Assembly: GCA_025194985.1 (NCBI GenBank)
Contig: JAOANE010000048.1
Location: 22,814 to 86,813 of the forward strand
Direction of reading: 5' to 3'
From: Regnicoccus frigidus
Lineage (GTDB): Bacteria > Cyanobacteriota > Cyanobacteriia > PCC-6307 > Cyanobiaceae
Length of the DNA: 64,000 bases
Shown: one piece after another, positions 8,898 through 17,651 of the stretch
Layout of the letters: each line of letters begins with the position of its first letter
Position numbering within the stretch: position 1 is the stretch's first letter
Notes under the pieces: model-generated
What the model saw: the letters and a program-made list of their open reading frames with translations, nothing else
Told to the model about the DNA's origin: nothing
The model's database searches: none
Position numbers and translations under genes: made by a program

Positions 8898-9440
8898 ATG
8901 GCCCGGCTCTCGGGCCTGCTGCTGCTGCTGCTCCTGCTGGCGGCTGCGCCGCAGGCGGCCGAGGCCGCACTCGAGACCAACAGCTACGACGGCAACATCT
9001 ACGCCCTCTATGCCGGCAACGGCTCCCTGGTGCCGCCCCGCAGCAGCCTGGAGCAGGCGCTGGCTGATCACCGCGCCGCCGTGGTGGTCTATTACCTCGA
9101 TGACAGCGCGGACAGCAAGCGCTTCTCGCCGGTGCTCAACGAGCTGCAGCGGCTCTGGGGGCGCAGCGTCGAGCTGATCCCCCTCACCACCGATGCGCTT
9201 CAGAACCGTCAGGAGACGGGCCGCACCGATCCCGCCCACTACTGGAAAGGGGACATCCCCCAGGTGGTGGTGTTTGACCCCACCGGTGATGTGGTCTTCG
9301 ATGACAGCGGCCAGGTTGACATCGACGCCATCAACACAGCCCTGCGCGAGGCCACCGGCCTCGATCCGATGGCCGGCGCCGGCCTTAGCACCACCCGCAG
9401 CTTCAACGAACTCAACAGCGAAGTGGTTCCCGCCGGCTGA
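8898..9440 (+). CDS. Thylakoid thioredoxin-like protein, probable photosystem I accumulation factor
   Basis: 180 residues with a cleavable-type signal: a leucine run at about 7-14, then AAAPQAAEA. The body has a thioredoxin-like layout (AVVVYYLDDSADSKRFSPVL, then DIPQVVVFDPTGDVVFDD) but no CxxC, so it is not a standard thiol oxidoreductase. It matches what I recall of the cyanobacterial lumen/thylakoid family required for photosystem I accumulation; that naming is from memory of the family. The ATG at 8898 is chosen because it starts the signal peptide. Its TGA overlaps the fumC ATG. Confidence 0.78.
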   Translation: MARLSGLLLLLLLLAAAPQAAEAALETNSYDGNIYALYAGNGSLVPPRSSLEQALADHRAAVVVYYLDDSADSKRFSPVLNELQRLWGRSVELIPLTTDALQNRQETGRTDPAHYWKGDIPQVVVFDPTGDVVFDDSGQVDIDAINTALREATGLDPMAGAGLSTTRSFNELNSEVVPAG

Positions 9441-10870
9441 TGGGTAGCGCCAGCCCGCAGCAGCGGATCGAAACCGACAGCCTCGGGGCGATCGAGGTGC
9501 CAGCCAGCCACTACTGGGGCGCAGAGACCCAGCGCTCCATCCATTTCTTTGGCTATGGCGAGCGGATGCCGGCGGCGATCGTGCGGGCGTTCGGCCAGCT
9601 CAAGGCGGCCTGCGCCGAGGTGAATGCAGCCATGGGTCTGCTCGCCCCTGAGCAAACCGCAGCCATCGTCGCCGCGGCCGAGGAAGTGGCCAGTGGCGCC
9701 CTCGATGGCGAATTCCCCTTGCGCGTCTGGCAGACCGGCTCCGGCACCCAGACCAACATGAACGTGAATGAGGTGATCGCCAACCGGGCGATCGAGGCGA
9801 TGGGCGGCGTTCTGGGCAGCAAGACCCCGGTGCACCCCAACGACCACGTCAACCTCAGCCAGTCGAGCAACGACACCTTTCCCACCGCCCTTCATATGGC
9901 CGTGGCCGTCGAGATCGACCAAGGCCTGATCCCCGCGATCGGCGCCCTGATCGAGGCGCTGCGGCAGAAGGAAAGGGCCTTTGCCGAGGTGATCAAGGTG
10001 GGCCGCACCCATCTCCAGGACGCGGTTCCCCTCAGCCTCGGCCAGGAATTCTCCGGCTACCGGGCCCAGCTGGAGCAAGGCCTGGAGGCCGTTCAGCTGT
10101 CCCTGCCCAGGCTGCGGGAGCTGGCGATCGGCGGCACGGCGGTGGGCACGGGCCTCAACGCCCCCGCCGGCTTCGGTGAGGCGGTGGCGGAGCGGCTGAG
10201 CCAGCGGCTGGGGCTCCCTTTTGGCAGTGCTCCGAACAAATTCCAGGCCCTCGCCGGCCACGAACCGCTGGCCGTCACCCACGGCGCCTTCACGGTGCTG
10301 GCCGGCTCGCTCCTGAAGATCGCCAACGACATCCGTTGGCTGGGCAGCGGCCCGCGCTGCGGCCTCGGCGAACTGGTGTTGCCGGAGAACGAACCGGGCT
10401 CCAGCATCATGCCGGGCAAGGTCAATCCCACCCAGTGCGAAAGCCTCACCATGGTGGCCATTCAGGTGATGGGCAACAACACAGCGGTGCAATTCGCCGC
10501 CAGCCAGGGAAACTTCGAACTCAACGTTTTCAAGCCCCTGCTGGCCCACAACCTGCTGGAGAGCTGCGCCCTGCTCTGCGGGGCCTGCAACGGCTTCCGC
10601 CGCTTCTGCATTGAGGGGCTTGTGGCCAACACCGCCCGCATCGAGACGCTTCTTGATCAGAGCCTGATGCTGGTCACGGCCCTGACACCGGCGATCGGCT
10701 ACGACCGGGCCTGCCAGATCGCCAACCATGCCCACCAGAACGGGCTCAGCCTGCGGGAGTCCGCCCTGTTGATCGGCCAGATCAGCGCCGAGCAGTTCGA
10801 CCACTGGGTGCAGCCCAAGCAGATGGTGATCAGCGCACCCACCCGGCTCACAAGCCAGGAGGGCCACTGA
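9440..10870 (+). CDS. fumC: Class II fumarate hydratase
   Basis: 476 residues, typical for the iron-independent homotetrameric fumarase. Fumarate and malate interconvert in the cyanobacterial TCA branch and in purine and arginine by-product recycling. Family segments are intact: SGTQTNMNVNEV, HPNDHVNLSQSSND, GRTHLQDAVP and the catalytic loop GSSIMPGKVNPTQCE. The start codon overlaps the stop of the preceding gene (ATGG within TGATGG), suggesting translational coupling. Confidence 0.97.
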   Translation: MGSASPQQRIETDSLGAIEVPASHYWGAETQRSIHFFGYGERMPAAIVRAFGQLKAACAEVNAAMGLLAPEQTAAIVAAAEEVASGALDGEFPLRVWQTGSGTQTNMNVNEVIANRAIEAMGGVLGSKTPVHPNDHVNLSQSSNDTFPTALHMAVAVEIDQGLIPAIGALIEALRQKERAFAEVIKVGRTHLQDAVPLSLGQEFSGYRAQLEQGLEAVQLSLPRLRELAIGGTAVGTGLNAPAGFGEAVAERLSQRLGLPFGSAPNKFQALAGHEPLAVTHGAFTVLAGSLLKIANDIRWLGSGPRCGLGELVLPENEPGSSIMPGKVNPTQCESLTMVAIQVMGNNTAVQFAASQGNFELNVFKPLLAHNLLESCALLCGACNGFRRFCIEGLVANTARIETLLDQSLMLVTALTPAIGYDRACQIANHAHQNGLSLRESALLIGQISAEQFDHWVQPKQMVISAPTRLTSQEGH

Positions 10871-10975
10871 CCCAAAGCCAGGCCCCTGGCAGCGGCCTGA
10901 CAGGGACAGGAGTTGGGGCTGGTGGTTCCATCACCCATGACAGAATCCGTTCGGTCGATTCGTCTTCACCCTTTC

Positions 10976-11512
10976 ATGTCGATTTGCCCGGTGCCTCGCC
11001 TTCGCATGGGCCTGCTCGCAGGGGCAGCCCTGATCGCCGTTGCCTTGCCAGCGGACGGGGTCGCCCAGACCCCGACAATGCAGGCACCGGCTGAGAAGAC
11101 CGCAGAAACGCTCATTTACAAGCTCGAGACCACCTGCAGCCTCAAAGGTGCCGAGCCGGTCGACTGCACCGTCGATGCGATCGACACTGGAGACGCCACG
11201 GTGTATCGCCATCAGATCGGCTCGCGCTCGGAAACGATCCGCATCAGCGAAGAACCGATCCGGATGTCCCGCTGGATGCCCGCTGGCAAGCAGTGGGTTT
11301 CGCTCGAGCAGGCCGGTGCCCGACTCTCCACCAACACGATCTGCTTCAACGGCCTCGATCTCTGTGTGGTGAACCCCAACTACCTCAACAGCATCACCGA
11401 AGACAATCCCACCGCCATGGACGGCAGGGATCTGGTGCGGGTCTTCTTCGCTGAGGATGGGCGCATCAACACCACCTGCTACGACGAAGGCTGCGAGCGG
11501 ATCAAGAAATGA
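10976..11512 (+). CDS. Secreted hypothetical protein
   Basis: 178 residues from the ATG at 10976. The N-terminus is a classic Sec signal: RLRM, then a hydrophobic core (GLLAGAALIAVAL), then ADGVAQ. The mature part has paired cysteines at TTCSLKGAEPVDCTVD, ICFNGLDLCVV and TTCYDEGCE, suggesting three disulfides in the periplasm. I do not recognise the family. The TGA overlaps an ATG (ATGA at 11509) that opens a second signal-peptide ORF, so the two are probably one operon. An in-frame ATG at 10937 would add 13 residues before the signal. Confidence 0.7.
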   Translation: MSICPVPRLRMGLLAGAALIAVALPADGVAQTPTMQAPAEKTAETLIYKLETTCSLKGAEPVDCTVDAIDTGDATVYRHQIGSRSETIRISEEPIRMSRWMPAGKQWVSLEQAGARLSTNTICFNGLDLCVVNPNYLNSITEDNPTAMDGRDLVRVFFAEDGRINTTCYDEGCERIKK

Positions 11513-11670
11513 AGCTATTCAATGGACTGGGCAGCGTGATGCTCAGCGGTCTTCTGCTCGTCCCGGCCGGGGCAGGCCTGGCCGTTGATCGATCGTCCCA
11601 CCTGAGCCTGCCAGGGGTGGCCAGTGACAGGCCTGAAACGGCTGAATCCAGCAGCTCCAGCACCACCTGA
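11509..11670 (+). other. Signal-peptide ORF, probably the frameshifted 5' end of the next gene
   Basis: 53 codons starting in the ATGA overlap with the previous gene. It begins MKLFNGLG with a hydrophobic core (VMLSGLLLVPAGAGLAV), then a Ser/Thr-rich stretch and TGA at 11668. The Gly/Arg-rich frame that continues to 12479 opens only after a TGA at 11642-11644 in the +2 frame and has no ATG, GTG or TTG before 11847. A single indel between 11645 and 11668 would join signal peptide and body into one secreted protein. Confidence 0.55.
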
Positions 11671-11846
11671 TCGCCAGGGGCGGTGGCGGCCGGGGAGGCG
11701 GTGGACGGGGCGGCAGCCGAGGTAGCCGGGGCGGAAGCGGCGGCCGGTCCAGGGGATCCGGGAGTGGCTCCCGCACGGGATTCCACCAGGCCAGCGGATC
11801 GCTCAACCGCGGATCCTCCAGGCCCAGCGGCGGCTGGAACAACAAA

Positions 11847-12479
11847 GTGAGCAGCGGCAATCGCGGCAGCAGTGGCAACCGGCCCAGCCTCAATCGCCCC
11901 AGTGGCAACAACCGCCCCAGCACCGGTAGCCGCAACTCCAACCGTCAGGGCAATCGCGGGCAGAACGCCAACTTGAACCGGAATGTCAACCGGAATGTGA
12001 GTCGGAACGTCAACCGCAACGTCAACCGCAACAACAACTGGAACGGTCGACGGGTGAACGTCAACAACGTCAACGTGCGGCCAGGCTGGGCCAGGCCGGG
12101 TTGGGGCGTTGCCCGGCCCTGGAACCACGGCTGGTATGGCGGCTGGTCCACCCCGTCTTGGGGCTGGTGGGGTGCAAGGGCGGCTACGTGGGGGGTCGGG
12201 ACCCTGGCCACCGCAGCGATCATCAACAATGCCGTCGATAACGCCGTCTCCAGCAACCAGACCTACATCGTTGTGCCCAACAGCGATTACCAGTTGCTTT
12301 ATGGCAGCGTGCAGCCCTCCGGCACCGATGTGGTCAGCTTCGCGGTAAATGAAAACGGTGAGACCTACCAACTCTCAGCCGATTGCAATGCCGGATTGAT
12401 CGACGGCCAGGAGCCGCAGAGTGCCGATGAAGCCGAACTGCTCAATGCCGCCTGTCAGGTGGCCTTCGGCTCGGCCTGA
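11847..12479 (+). CDS. Asn/Arg/Gly-rich repetitive surface-type protein, 5' part possibly frameshifted off
   Basis: 210 residues from a GTG, but the same frame is coding-like from 11645 with Gly/Arg/Ser repeats. The middle carries an Asn-Val-Asn-Arg repeat (NRNVNRNVSRNVNRN) and then Trp/Gly/Pro-rich sequence (WGVARPWNHGWYGGW). The C-terminal 100 residues are normal globular sequence with a hydrophobic helix (TLATAAIINNAVDNAV) and VVPNSDYQLLYGS. The composition suits an exported or envelope protein, yet no export signal is in this frame; the likely one lies in 11509-11670. Function unknown. Confidence 0.6.
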   Translation: MSSGNRGSSGNRPSLNRPSGNNRPSTGSRNSNRQGNRGQNANLNRNVNRNVSRNVNRNVNRNNNWNGRRVNVNNVNVRPGWARPGWGVARPWNHGWYGGWSTPSWGWWGARAATWGVGTLATAAIINNAVDNAVSSNQTYIVVPNSDYQLLYGSVQPSGTDVVSFAVNENGETYQLSADCNAGLIDGQEPQSADEAELLNAACQVAFGSA

Positions 12480-12489
12480 TTGAAATCCT

Positions 12490-12519
12490 GATCCGGGGCC
12501 AGAGGCTCTGCCCTGGATC
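12490..12519 (+). terminator. Imperfect hairpin after the repetitive protein
   Basis: GATCCGGGGCCAGAG faces CTCTGCCCTGGATC with one mismatch and one bulge. There is no clear T-run, so a terminator role is tentative. Confidence 0.3.
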
Positions 12520-12566
12520 GGGCCAACGCTTACGCTCCCGCTGATTCCGGTTGCGCCAGTTCCGCT

Positions 12567-13769
12567 TTGCCCTTCCTGTCTTCACTGTTCTCGGTCGCCT
12601 TGATCAGCGCCGGCTTCTTCGGCCTTGCCCTCCTCTGGCTGGAGTTGCGACACCGGTTGCGGCCCGCCTCTCCCTTGCGTCTCTCCGTCGCCGACTGGTC
12701 CGTGACCACGGGCGCCAGCGAAGCGCTGGTGGAGGGGCTGGTGAGGATCCATAACCCCCATGCCCGCATGGAAGTGATGGTGCCGGAGCTGCTGCTCAAG
12801 CCCACCCTGCTGGGACGCGCCAACCTCGCCGGGCTGCAGCTCTCCACCGAGGTTCTGGCCGAGCATCCCGATGAAAAGGCCCGCCCGGACGGCTATTGGG
12901 CCGCCTACATCGTCAAAGGAAAAAAAACCACCCAGGCCAGGCTGCGCCTCCACATCAAGGCGCCAGCCGGAGCCAATGCAGCCGGAACCAATCTCGCGGC
13001 CCTGCTCGACACCCTCTGGCTGGAGATCCTCTGGATCAACTACGGCCCCTTCGGCCGCCTGCAACGCCGCGATGGTGTGCTGGTCCCGCTGCGCAAGCCC
13101 GAACCGCTCGATCCCGGCACCGCCCCCTGGCGGCAGGGGGAAGGCTGCTCGGTGTTGCCGGTGCCCACCCACTTGCTCGGGGTGCTCGACGATCCAGCCG
13201 AGGTCTTGCGCCGTTATGCCGGCGGAGTGCTCCGGGCCGGGGACATCCTCACCATCGGTGAAACGCCCCTGGCGGTGATGCAGGGCCGTTACAACCATCC
13301 CGCCATGGTCGAGCCCTCCGGCCTGGCCCGGCTGCTCTGCCGCGCCTTCCATCCCACCAGCAGCCTGGCTACAGCCTGCGGACTGCAGACCCTGATCGAC
13401 GACGTCGGTCCAGCCCAGGTGCTCGTGGCCTGGCTGGCCGGGCTGGTGCTGAAGATTCTGGGTAGCAAAGGCTGGTTCTACCGCCTGGCCGGGGAGCAGG
13501 CCCGGCTGATCGATGACATCACGGGCACCACGCCCCCCTACGACCAGACGATCGTGCTGGGCCCCAGCCAGCCCGAACAAACCTGCCGCGAACTCGCCGC
13601 CGCCCTCGGGGTGCCGGTGGCGGTGGTTGATGTCAACGACCTCGGCCGGGTCAAGGTGCTCGCCTCCAGTGAGGGCTGCGATGAAGGGCTGCTGCTGCGA
13701 GCCCTTCGGCCCAATCCGGCCGGCAACGCCAACGAGCGCACGCCGCTGGTGGTGGTGCGGCCGGCCTGA
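12567..13769 (+). CDS. CofE-like (F420-0:gamma-glutamyl ligase family) membrane-anchored protein
   Basis: 400 residues with one N-terminal helix (LISAGFFGLALLWLEL). The C-terminal half carries features of CofE-like proteins: AGDILTIGETPLAVMQG, a short DDITGTTPPYDQTIVLG segment and VAVVDVNDLGRVKVLASS, similar to CofE's DTNDFGR. Cyanobacterial homologues are usually labelled gamma-glutamyl ligase, but the F420 pathway is not otherwise seen here, so the true substrate is open. The start is a TTG at 12567, the first available. Confidence 0.6.
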   Translation: MPFLSSLFSVALISAGFFGLALLWLELRHRLRPASPLRLSVADWSVTTGASEALVEGLVRIHNPHARMEVMVPELLLKPTLLGRANLAGLQLSTEVLAEHPDEKARPDGYWAAYIVKGKKTTQARLRLHIKAPAGANAAGTNLAALLDTLWLEILWINYGPFGRLQRRDGVLVPLRKPEPLDPGTAPWRQGEGCSVLPVPTHLLGVLDDPAEVLRRYAGGVLRAGDILTIGETPLAVMQGRYNHPAMVEPSGLARLLCRAFHPTSSLATACGLQTLIDDVGPAQVLVAWLAGLVLKILGSKGWFYRLAGEQARLIDDITGTTPPYDQTIVLGPSQPEQTCRELAAALGVPVAVVDVNDLGRVKVLASSEGCDEGLLLRALRPNPAGNANERTPLVVVRPA

Positions 13770-13820
13770 GCTGCGGCAAGCAGGGGGCTGCCGATACAGT
13801 TCAAGTAGTGGACGTATTTT

Positions 13821-14942
13821 GTGCATCACCCATCCCCCCATGGAACTTCGGGAGGTGATTCACCCGCCCAGTCTTCGGATCTCAGGATTGAGCCGTTGCA
13901 GGGCTGGACTCTGCCCCTGCTCCAGTCCGCCGCATTTGTCGATCTGCAGCCGCTGCTGCAGCGGTCGCTGCTGCTGAAGCAACCGGAGCGCCTGCTCAGT
14001 GCCCTGGTCAGCCGGCCTCCGCTGGCCCCTGAGATTCTCCTGGCCTTCCTGAACCCCCAGAAGATTCTGGGTCTCGTCGTCGTGCGCCGCCTCAATCGCA
14101 GCGGCAGCTGCTGGGGGATCGAGCAGTTGAGGGTCTGCGAGCAGGCCCTCGAGGAGCCAGGCAATCCCAGCGAGCGGCAGGTGGAAGCCGCCATGCTCAA
14201 GGAAGCCCTGCATGGTCGTTTGGGAGCGACCAGCTGGATGGCTTCCGCCGGCACCTGCCAGCTCGATCGCCTCGCCCTGCTGCGGGAACAGGGGTTTCAA
14301 CCGCTGCGCCAACAGACCATCTGGACGTGGCGAGCGGCTCGGCTGCAGGCAGGGGCCGATGGCCTTCCCGCCGACCTCCAGCTCAGCTCCTTGAACAGGC
14401 GCACCGCTCCCCTGCTCTGGCATCTGGAGCAGGCGGCCTGCCCGGCCCAGCTGCGCCAACTTCTGGATCGTCGCTGCGAAGACCTGCTGGATCAGACCCA
14501 GGGCACTGGCCTGCTCTGGGTCGACCCCACACGTCAACAGGCAGTGGCTGGCGTTCGCCGTCTCCGCCGGCATGGTCAGGCCCCGCACGAGCTGGAAGTG
14601 ACCCTCCATCCCGGCTGGTCCCATCTGCTGGGAGCGCCCCTGGCTCGCATGCTGGCCCAGGTGGCAGCAGGGGCCCATCAGGTGCGGCTGCGCAGTGACA
14701 CCAACGACAGCGACCGGGGCCGCTGGCTGCAGGACCTCGGCGCCGTTGCCGAGGGTGAGGAATTGTTGATGGGCCGCAGCGTCTGGCGGCGCCAGGAGCA
14801 TCTGGAGCGAACCGCCGCCTCCCGCTGGCGGTTCGACACCGTGCTCGAACCGTTCAAGCCCCGCCGCAGGCCAGTCCCGACGCCGTTGTTGCCCAACCAT
14901 GGACTTCGCCGTGAATCCGCCGTGCTCAGCTCCAGCCGTTGA
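13821..14942 (+). CDS. Conserved hypothetical protein, possibly GNAT-like
   Basis: 373 residues from a GTG. Soluble, Leu/Arg/Gln-rich, no membrane segment or signal. Two alternating hydrophobic-strand and helix halves (ILGLVVVRRLNRSGSCWGIE; GLLWVDPTRQQAVAGVRRL) would fit tandem acyltransferase-like folds, but no acetyl-CoA motif is convincing. The stop TGA overlaps a TTG of the next frame, placing it in a likely operon with ruvX, DUF3727, yqeG and proB. Confidence 0.6.
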   Translation: MHHPSPHGTSGGDSPAQSSDLRIEPLQGWTLPLLQSAAFVDLQPLLQRSLLLKQPERLLSALVSRPPLAPEILLAFLNPQKILGLVVVRRLNRSGSCWGIEQLRVCEQALEEPGNPSERQVEAAMLKEALHGRLGATSWMASAGTCQLDRLALLREQGFQPLRQQTIWTWRAARLQAGADGLPADLQLSSLNRRTAPLLWHLEQAACPAQLRQLLDRRCEDLLDQTQGTGLLWVDPTRQQAVAGVRRLRRHGQAPHELEVTLHPGWSHLLGAPLARMLAQVAAGAHQVRLRSDTNDSDRGRWLQDLGAVAEGEELLMGRSVWRRQEHLERTAASRWRFDTVLEPFKPRRRPVPTPLLPNHGLRRESAVLSSSR

Positions 14943-14971
14943 GCCCTGCTCAGCCCCCCCGGCCCCGTTCC

Positions 14972-15451
14972 ATGCTCGCCTTTGATGTAGGGCGCCGGCG
15001 CATCGGTCTGGCCGGCTGTGATCCCCTGGGGCTGTGTGTCAGCCGTTTGCCCCCCCTGCTGCGGGGCCCCTTCAACCGCGACCTGCTGGTGCTGCGGCCC
15101 CTGATTCAGCAACGCCAGGTCAGCGCCCTGGTTGTGGGACTCCCCCTCGATGAGCGCCAGCAGACAACAGCCCAGGCCGTGCACTGCCGCCGCTATGGCC
15201 TGGCGTTAGCCCAGGCACTGAGCCTGCCCCTGGCCTGGGTGAACGAACACAGCAGCAGCTGGGCAGCCGGCGAGCGCCACGGCCTGCATGGCGATCGCAG
15301 TGGACGTTTAGATTCAGCCGTAGCGGCTTTGCTGCTTGAGCAGTGGCTACTGGAAGGTCCTGAACCCCAGACACAAGGCCTCTCCACCGGGCTCAAGAGC
15401 CAGCCGGCCGATGCTGAGACATCCTTAAGGGGTCTGCCCCATCCACCATGA
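14972..15451 (+). CDS. ruvX: RuvX/YqgF-family nuclease-like protein
   Basis: 159 residues from the ATG at 14972. RNase H-like fold: LAFDVGRRRIGLAGCDPLG holds the first catalytic Asp, ALVVGLPLDERQQTTAQAV the second strand, and DRSGRLDSAVAALLLEQWL the C-terminal acidic site. The family resolves Holliday junctions and/or matures pre-16S rRNA. A TTG at 14939, overlapping the upstream stop, would add 11 residues and is possible because homologues often have a short leader. Confidence 0.82.
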   Translation: MLAFDVGRRRIGLAGCDPLGLCVSRLPPLLRGPFNRDLLVLRPLIQQRQVSALVVGLPLDERQQTTAQAVHCRRYGLALAQALSLPLAWVNEHSSSWAAGERHGLHGDRSGRLDSAVAALLLEQWLLEGPEPQTQGLSTGLKSQPADAETSLRGLPHPP

Positions 15452-16005
15452 CTGCCGAAGGACCGACGATCACAGAATCCGGGGACGTCCCCACCGTGAA
15501 CGTCCGCGACAGCCATGACCGCCAACTGCTCTGCTTTCTGGAGCAGCTGATCCCCCTGGACGGTCAGGATTACGCCCTGCTCACCCCGGTGGACACCCCG
15601 GTCTGCCTGTTCAGGATGCAGGGGGATGAGGAGCCCGAGCTGATCGACACGATCGATGCCAGCGAGCCGATCCTGTCGGTGGCCGATGTGGTGCTGCAGG
15701 AACATGACCTGGTCCTGGTGCGCTCCGCCGTCACCCTCACCGTCAGTGGCGAACTGGAAGAGCCCGACCCCGATGATCTCGACGACGAGGATGGGGAAAG
15801 CGAAGACGACACCGACACCTACGAACTCCTGGTGAGTTTCATGGTCGATAACGGTGAATACGGCCTCTACATTCCCCTTGATCCGTTCTTCGTGGTCGCC
15901 AAGATGCAGGGCAGTGGCGAAGGAATCGTGGTTGAAGGTGAAGAATTCGAGCGAATTCAGCCGCGCATCGAGAACGAGCTCGATGAACGGGAGCTGGCGG
16001 GGTGA
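15448..16005 (+). CDS. DUF3727 domain protein
   Basis: 185 acidic residues. An N-terminal beta-rich module (DRQLLCFLEQLIPLDGQDY, YALLTPVDTPVCLF) is followed by a run of Asp/Glu (about 108-128), then a second strand set (YELLVSFMVDNGEYGLYIPL). This is the DUF3727 pattern found in cyanobacteria and plastids. Function unknown. It overlaps ruvX by 4 bp and yqeG by 4 bp, so expression is probably coupled. Confidence 0.82.
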   Translation: MTAEGPTITESGDVPTVNVRDSHDRQLLCFLEQLIPLDGQDYALLTPVDTPVCLFRMQGDEEPELIDTIDASEPILSVADVVLQEHDLVLVRSAVTLTVSGELEEPDPDDLDDEDGESEDDTDTYELLVSFMVDNGEYGLYIPLDPFFVVAKMQGSGEGIVVEGEEFERIQPRIENELDERELAG

Positions 16006-16517
16006 GACTCCAGCGCCTGCTCCAACCCAGCTGGATGCTCGATACCAGCCTGGCAGAACTGCCACTGGAGCGCCTGTTCCAGGGGAGGATCAAGGCGCTG
16101 ATCCTGGATGTTGACCGCACCCTGCTGCCCCGCCACAAAGCTGAACTGCCGCCGCTGATGGAGCAGTGGCTGCGCCGGGCCCAGCAGACCATGCGTCTGC
16201 ACCTGTTCAGCAACAACCCCTCAAAGCGCCGCATCGGTGCGGTGGCTGAACGTCTTGATCTGCCCTTCACCACATCAGCTGGCAAGCCGCGTCGCCGCGC
16301 CCTGCGCAAGGTGCTGGCCGAGCTGGGCCTTCCTCCCAACCAAGTGGCCATGGTGGGCGACCGGTTGTTCACCGACGTGCTGGCCGGCAACCGACTCGGC
16401 CTGTTCACCGTGCTGGTGAAGCCCGTTGACCCCCAGGGCCAACCCTGCCAGCGCGACCACCTGCAACGGGCGGAGTTGCGCCTGGCCCGCTGGATCAGCA
16501 CCCGCCTGGACCGATGA
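16002..16517 (+). CDS. YqeG-family HAD phosphatase
   Basis: 171 residues, HAD superfamily subclass IIIA. ILDVDRTLLPRH supplies the nucleophile and acid-base Asp pair, LFSNNPSKRR the second motif, KPRRRALRKVL the motif III Lys, and VAMVGDRLFTDVLAGNRLG motif IV. Plant and cyanobacterial YqeG relatives include phosphatidylglycerophosphate phosphatase, so a PG-synthesis role together with pgsA (4 kb) is plausible but not shown. GTG start overlaps the DUF3727 stop; the TGA overlaps the proB ATG. Confidence 0.88.
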   Translation: MRLQRLLQPSWMLDTSLAELPLERLFQGRIKALILDVDRTLLPRHKAELPPLMEQWLRRAQQTMRLHLFSNNPSKRRIGAVAERLDLPFTTSAGKPRRRALRKVLAELGLPPNQVAMVGDRLFTDVLAGNRLGLFTVLVKPVDPQGQPCQRDHLQRAELRLARWISTRLDR

Positions 16518-17626
16518 GCATGCGGCGCGTTGTCAAGGTGGGAACGAGCCTGCTGCGGGGCTCGGCGTCACGCAGCACCGATGCCGTGATCGCCGCTCTG
16601 GCCTCCAGCCTCAGCCAGCAACAGCGCCAGGGTGATGCCATCACGCTGGTAACCAGTGGGGCCGTCGGGCTGGGCTGCCGCGCCCTGGAGCTGGCCCAGA
16701 GGCCTGGCGAGGTGGTGGCTCTACAGGCCGCCGCAGCCATTGGCCAGGGCCGGCTGATGGGGCTCTACGAGGCTGCTTTCGCACGCCACGGGGCCTTGGT
16801 GGCCCAGGTGCTGCTGACCCGCGGTGATCTGGCCTCCCGGCGCCGCTATCAGAACGCCTGCCGCACCCTGGAGCAGCTGCTGAGCTGGGGGGTGGTGCCA
16901 ATCGTCAACGAAAACGACACCCTGGCCACCGATGAGTTGCGCTTCGGCGACAACGACACACTCTCGGCGCTGGTAGCCGTGGCGATCGGCGCCGATGAGC
17001 TGGTGCTGCTCACCGATGTGGACCGGCTGTATTCCGGCAATCCCCGCACCGATGCCCAGGCCCGGCCAATCGAGGAGGTGCAGGATCTGGCCGAACTGGC
17101 ACGCCTCAGCCATGTGGCTGAAGGCGGCGGCCAGTGGGGCACCGGCGGCATGACCACCAAGCTGACGGCGGCCCGAATCGCCACCTCCAGCGGAATCCGG
17201 GTGCGCCTGGCCGATGGCCGTGATCCGGCGGTGCTCGACGCCCTCTTCGCCGGCGAAAAGCTGGGCACGGTGTTCCAGCCCAGCACCACACCCCTGACCG
17301 ATCGCAAGAGCTGGCTGGCCCATGCCCTCTTGGTGAAGGGCAGCCTGCGCATTGATGCGGGCGCTGAGCGCGCCCTGCTGCGCCAGGGCGCCTCCCTATT
17401 GGCGGTGGGCATCCGCGCCGTTGAGGGTGAATTTTCGCGGCGCGAGGCTGTGCGCCTACTGGCCAGCGACGGGCGGGAACTGGGCCAGGGCCTGTGCACC
17501 CTGAGCAGCGAGGAATTGCGCCAGATCATGGGCCTCAGCAGCGATGAGGTGCGCCGCCAACTGGGGGCTGTAGGTGATGCGGTGGTGCACCGCGATCAGC
17601 TGGTGCTCACCTGCCTAGCCGGTTAA
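16514..17626 (+). CDS. proB: Glutamate 5-kinase
   Basis: First step of proline synthesis: ATP-dependent phosphorylation of glutamate. 370 residues with an amino-acid-kinase domain (VVKVGTSLLRG, VTSGAVGLG, IVNENDTLATDELRFGDND, GTGGMTTKLTAARIA) and a C-terminal PUA domain (about 280-365, including GASLLAVGIRAVEGEFSRRE). Full length. Last gene of the 13.8-17.6 kb overlapped run; convergent with mscS 25 bp away. Confidence 0.97.
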   Translation: MSMRRVVKVGTSLLRGSASRSTDAVIAALASSLSQQQRQGDAITLVTSGAVGLGCRALELAQRPGEVVALQAAAAIGQGRLMGLYEAAFARHGALVAQVLLTRGDLASRRRYQNACRTLEQLLSWGVVPIVNENDTLATDELRFGDNDTLSALVAVAIGADELVLLTDVDRLYSGNPRTDAQARPIEEVQDLAELARLSHVAEGGGQWGTGGMTTKLTAARIATSSGIRVRLADGRDPAVLDALFAGEKLGTVFQPSTTPLTDRKSWLAHALLVKGSLRIDAGAERALLRQGASLLAVGIRAVEGEFSRREAVRLLASDGRELGQGLCTLSSEELRQIMGLSSDEVRRQLGAVGDAVVHRDQLVLTCLAG

Positions 17627-17651
17627 ACAACATGGGCGCCAATCAACGCGC

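Noticed and set aside
9239..10867. A 542-codon frame antisense to fumC
   Set aside because: Shadow of fumC and the PSI factor gene; no family motif.
10876..10889. Terminator after fumC (GCCAGG-CC-CCTGGC)
   Set aside because: Six-bp stem with a 2-nt loop and no T-run; not physically plausible as a terminator.
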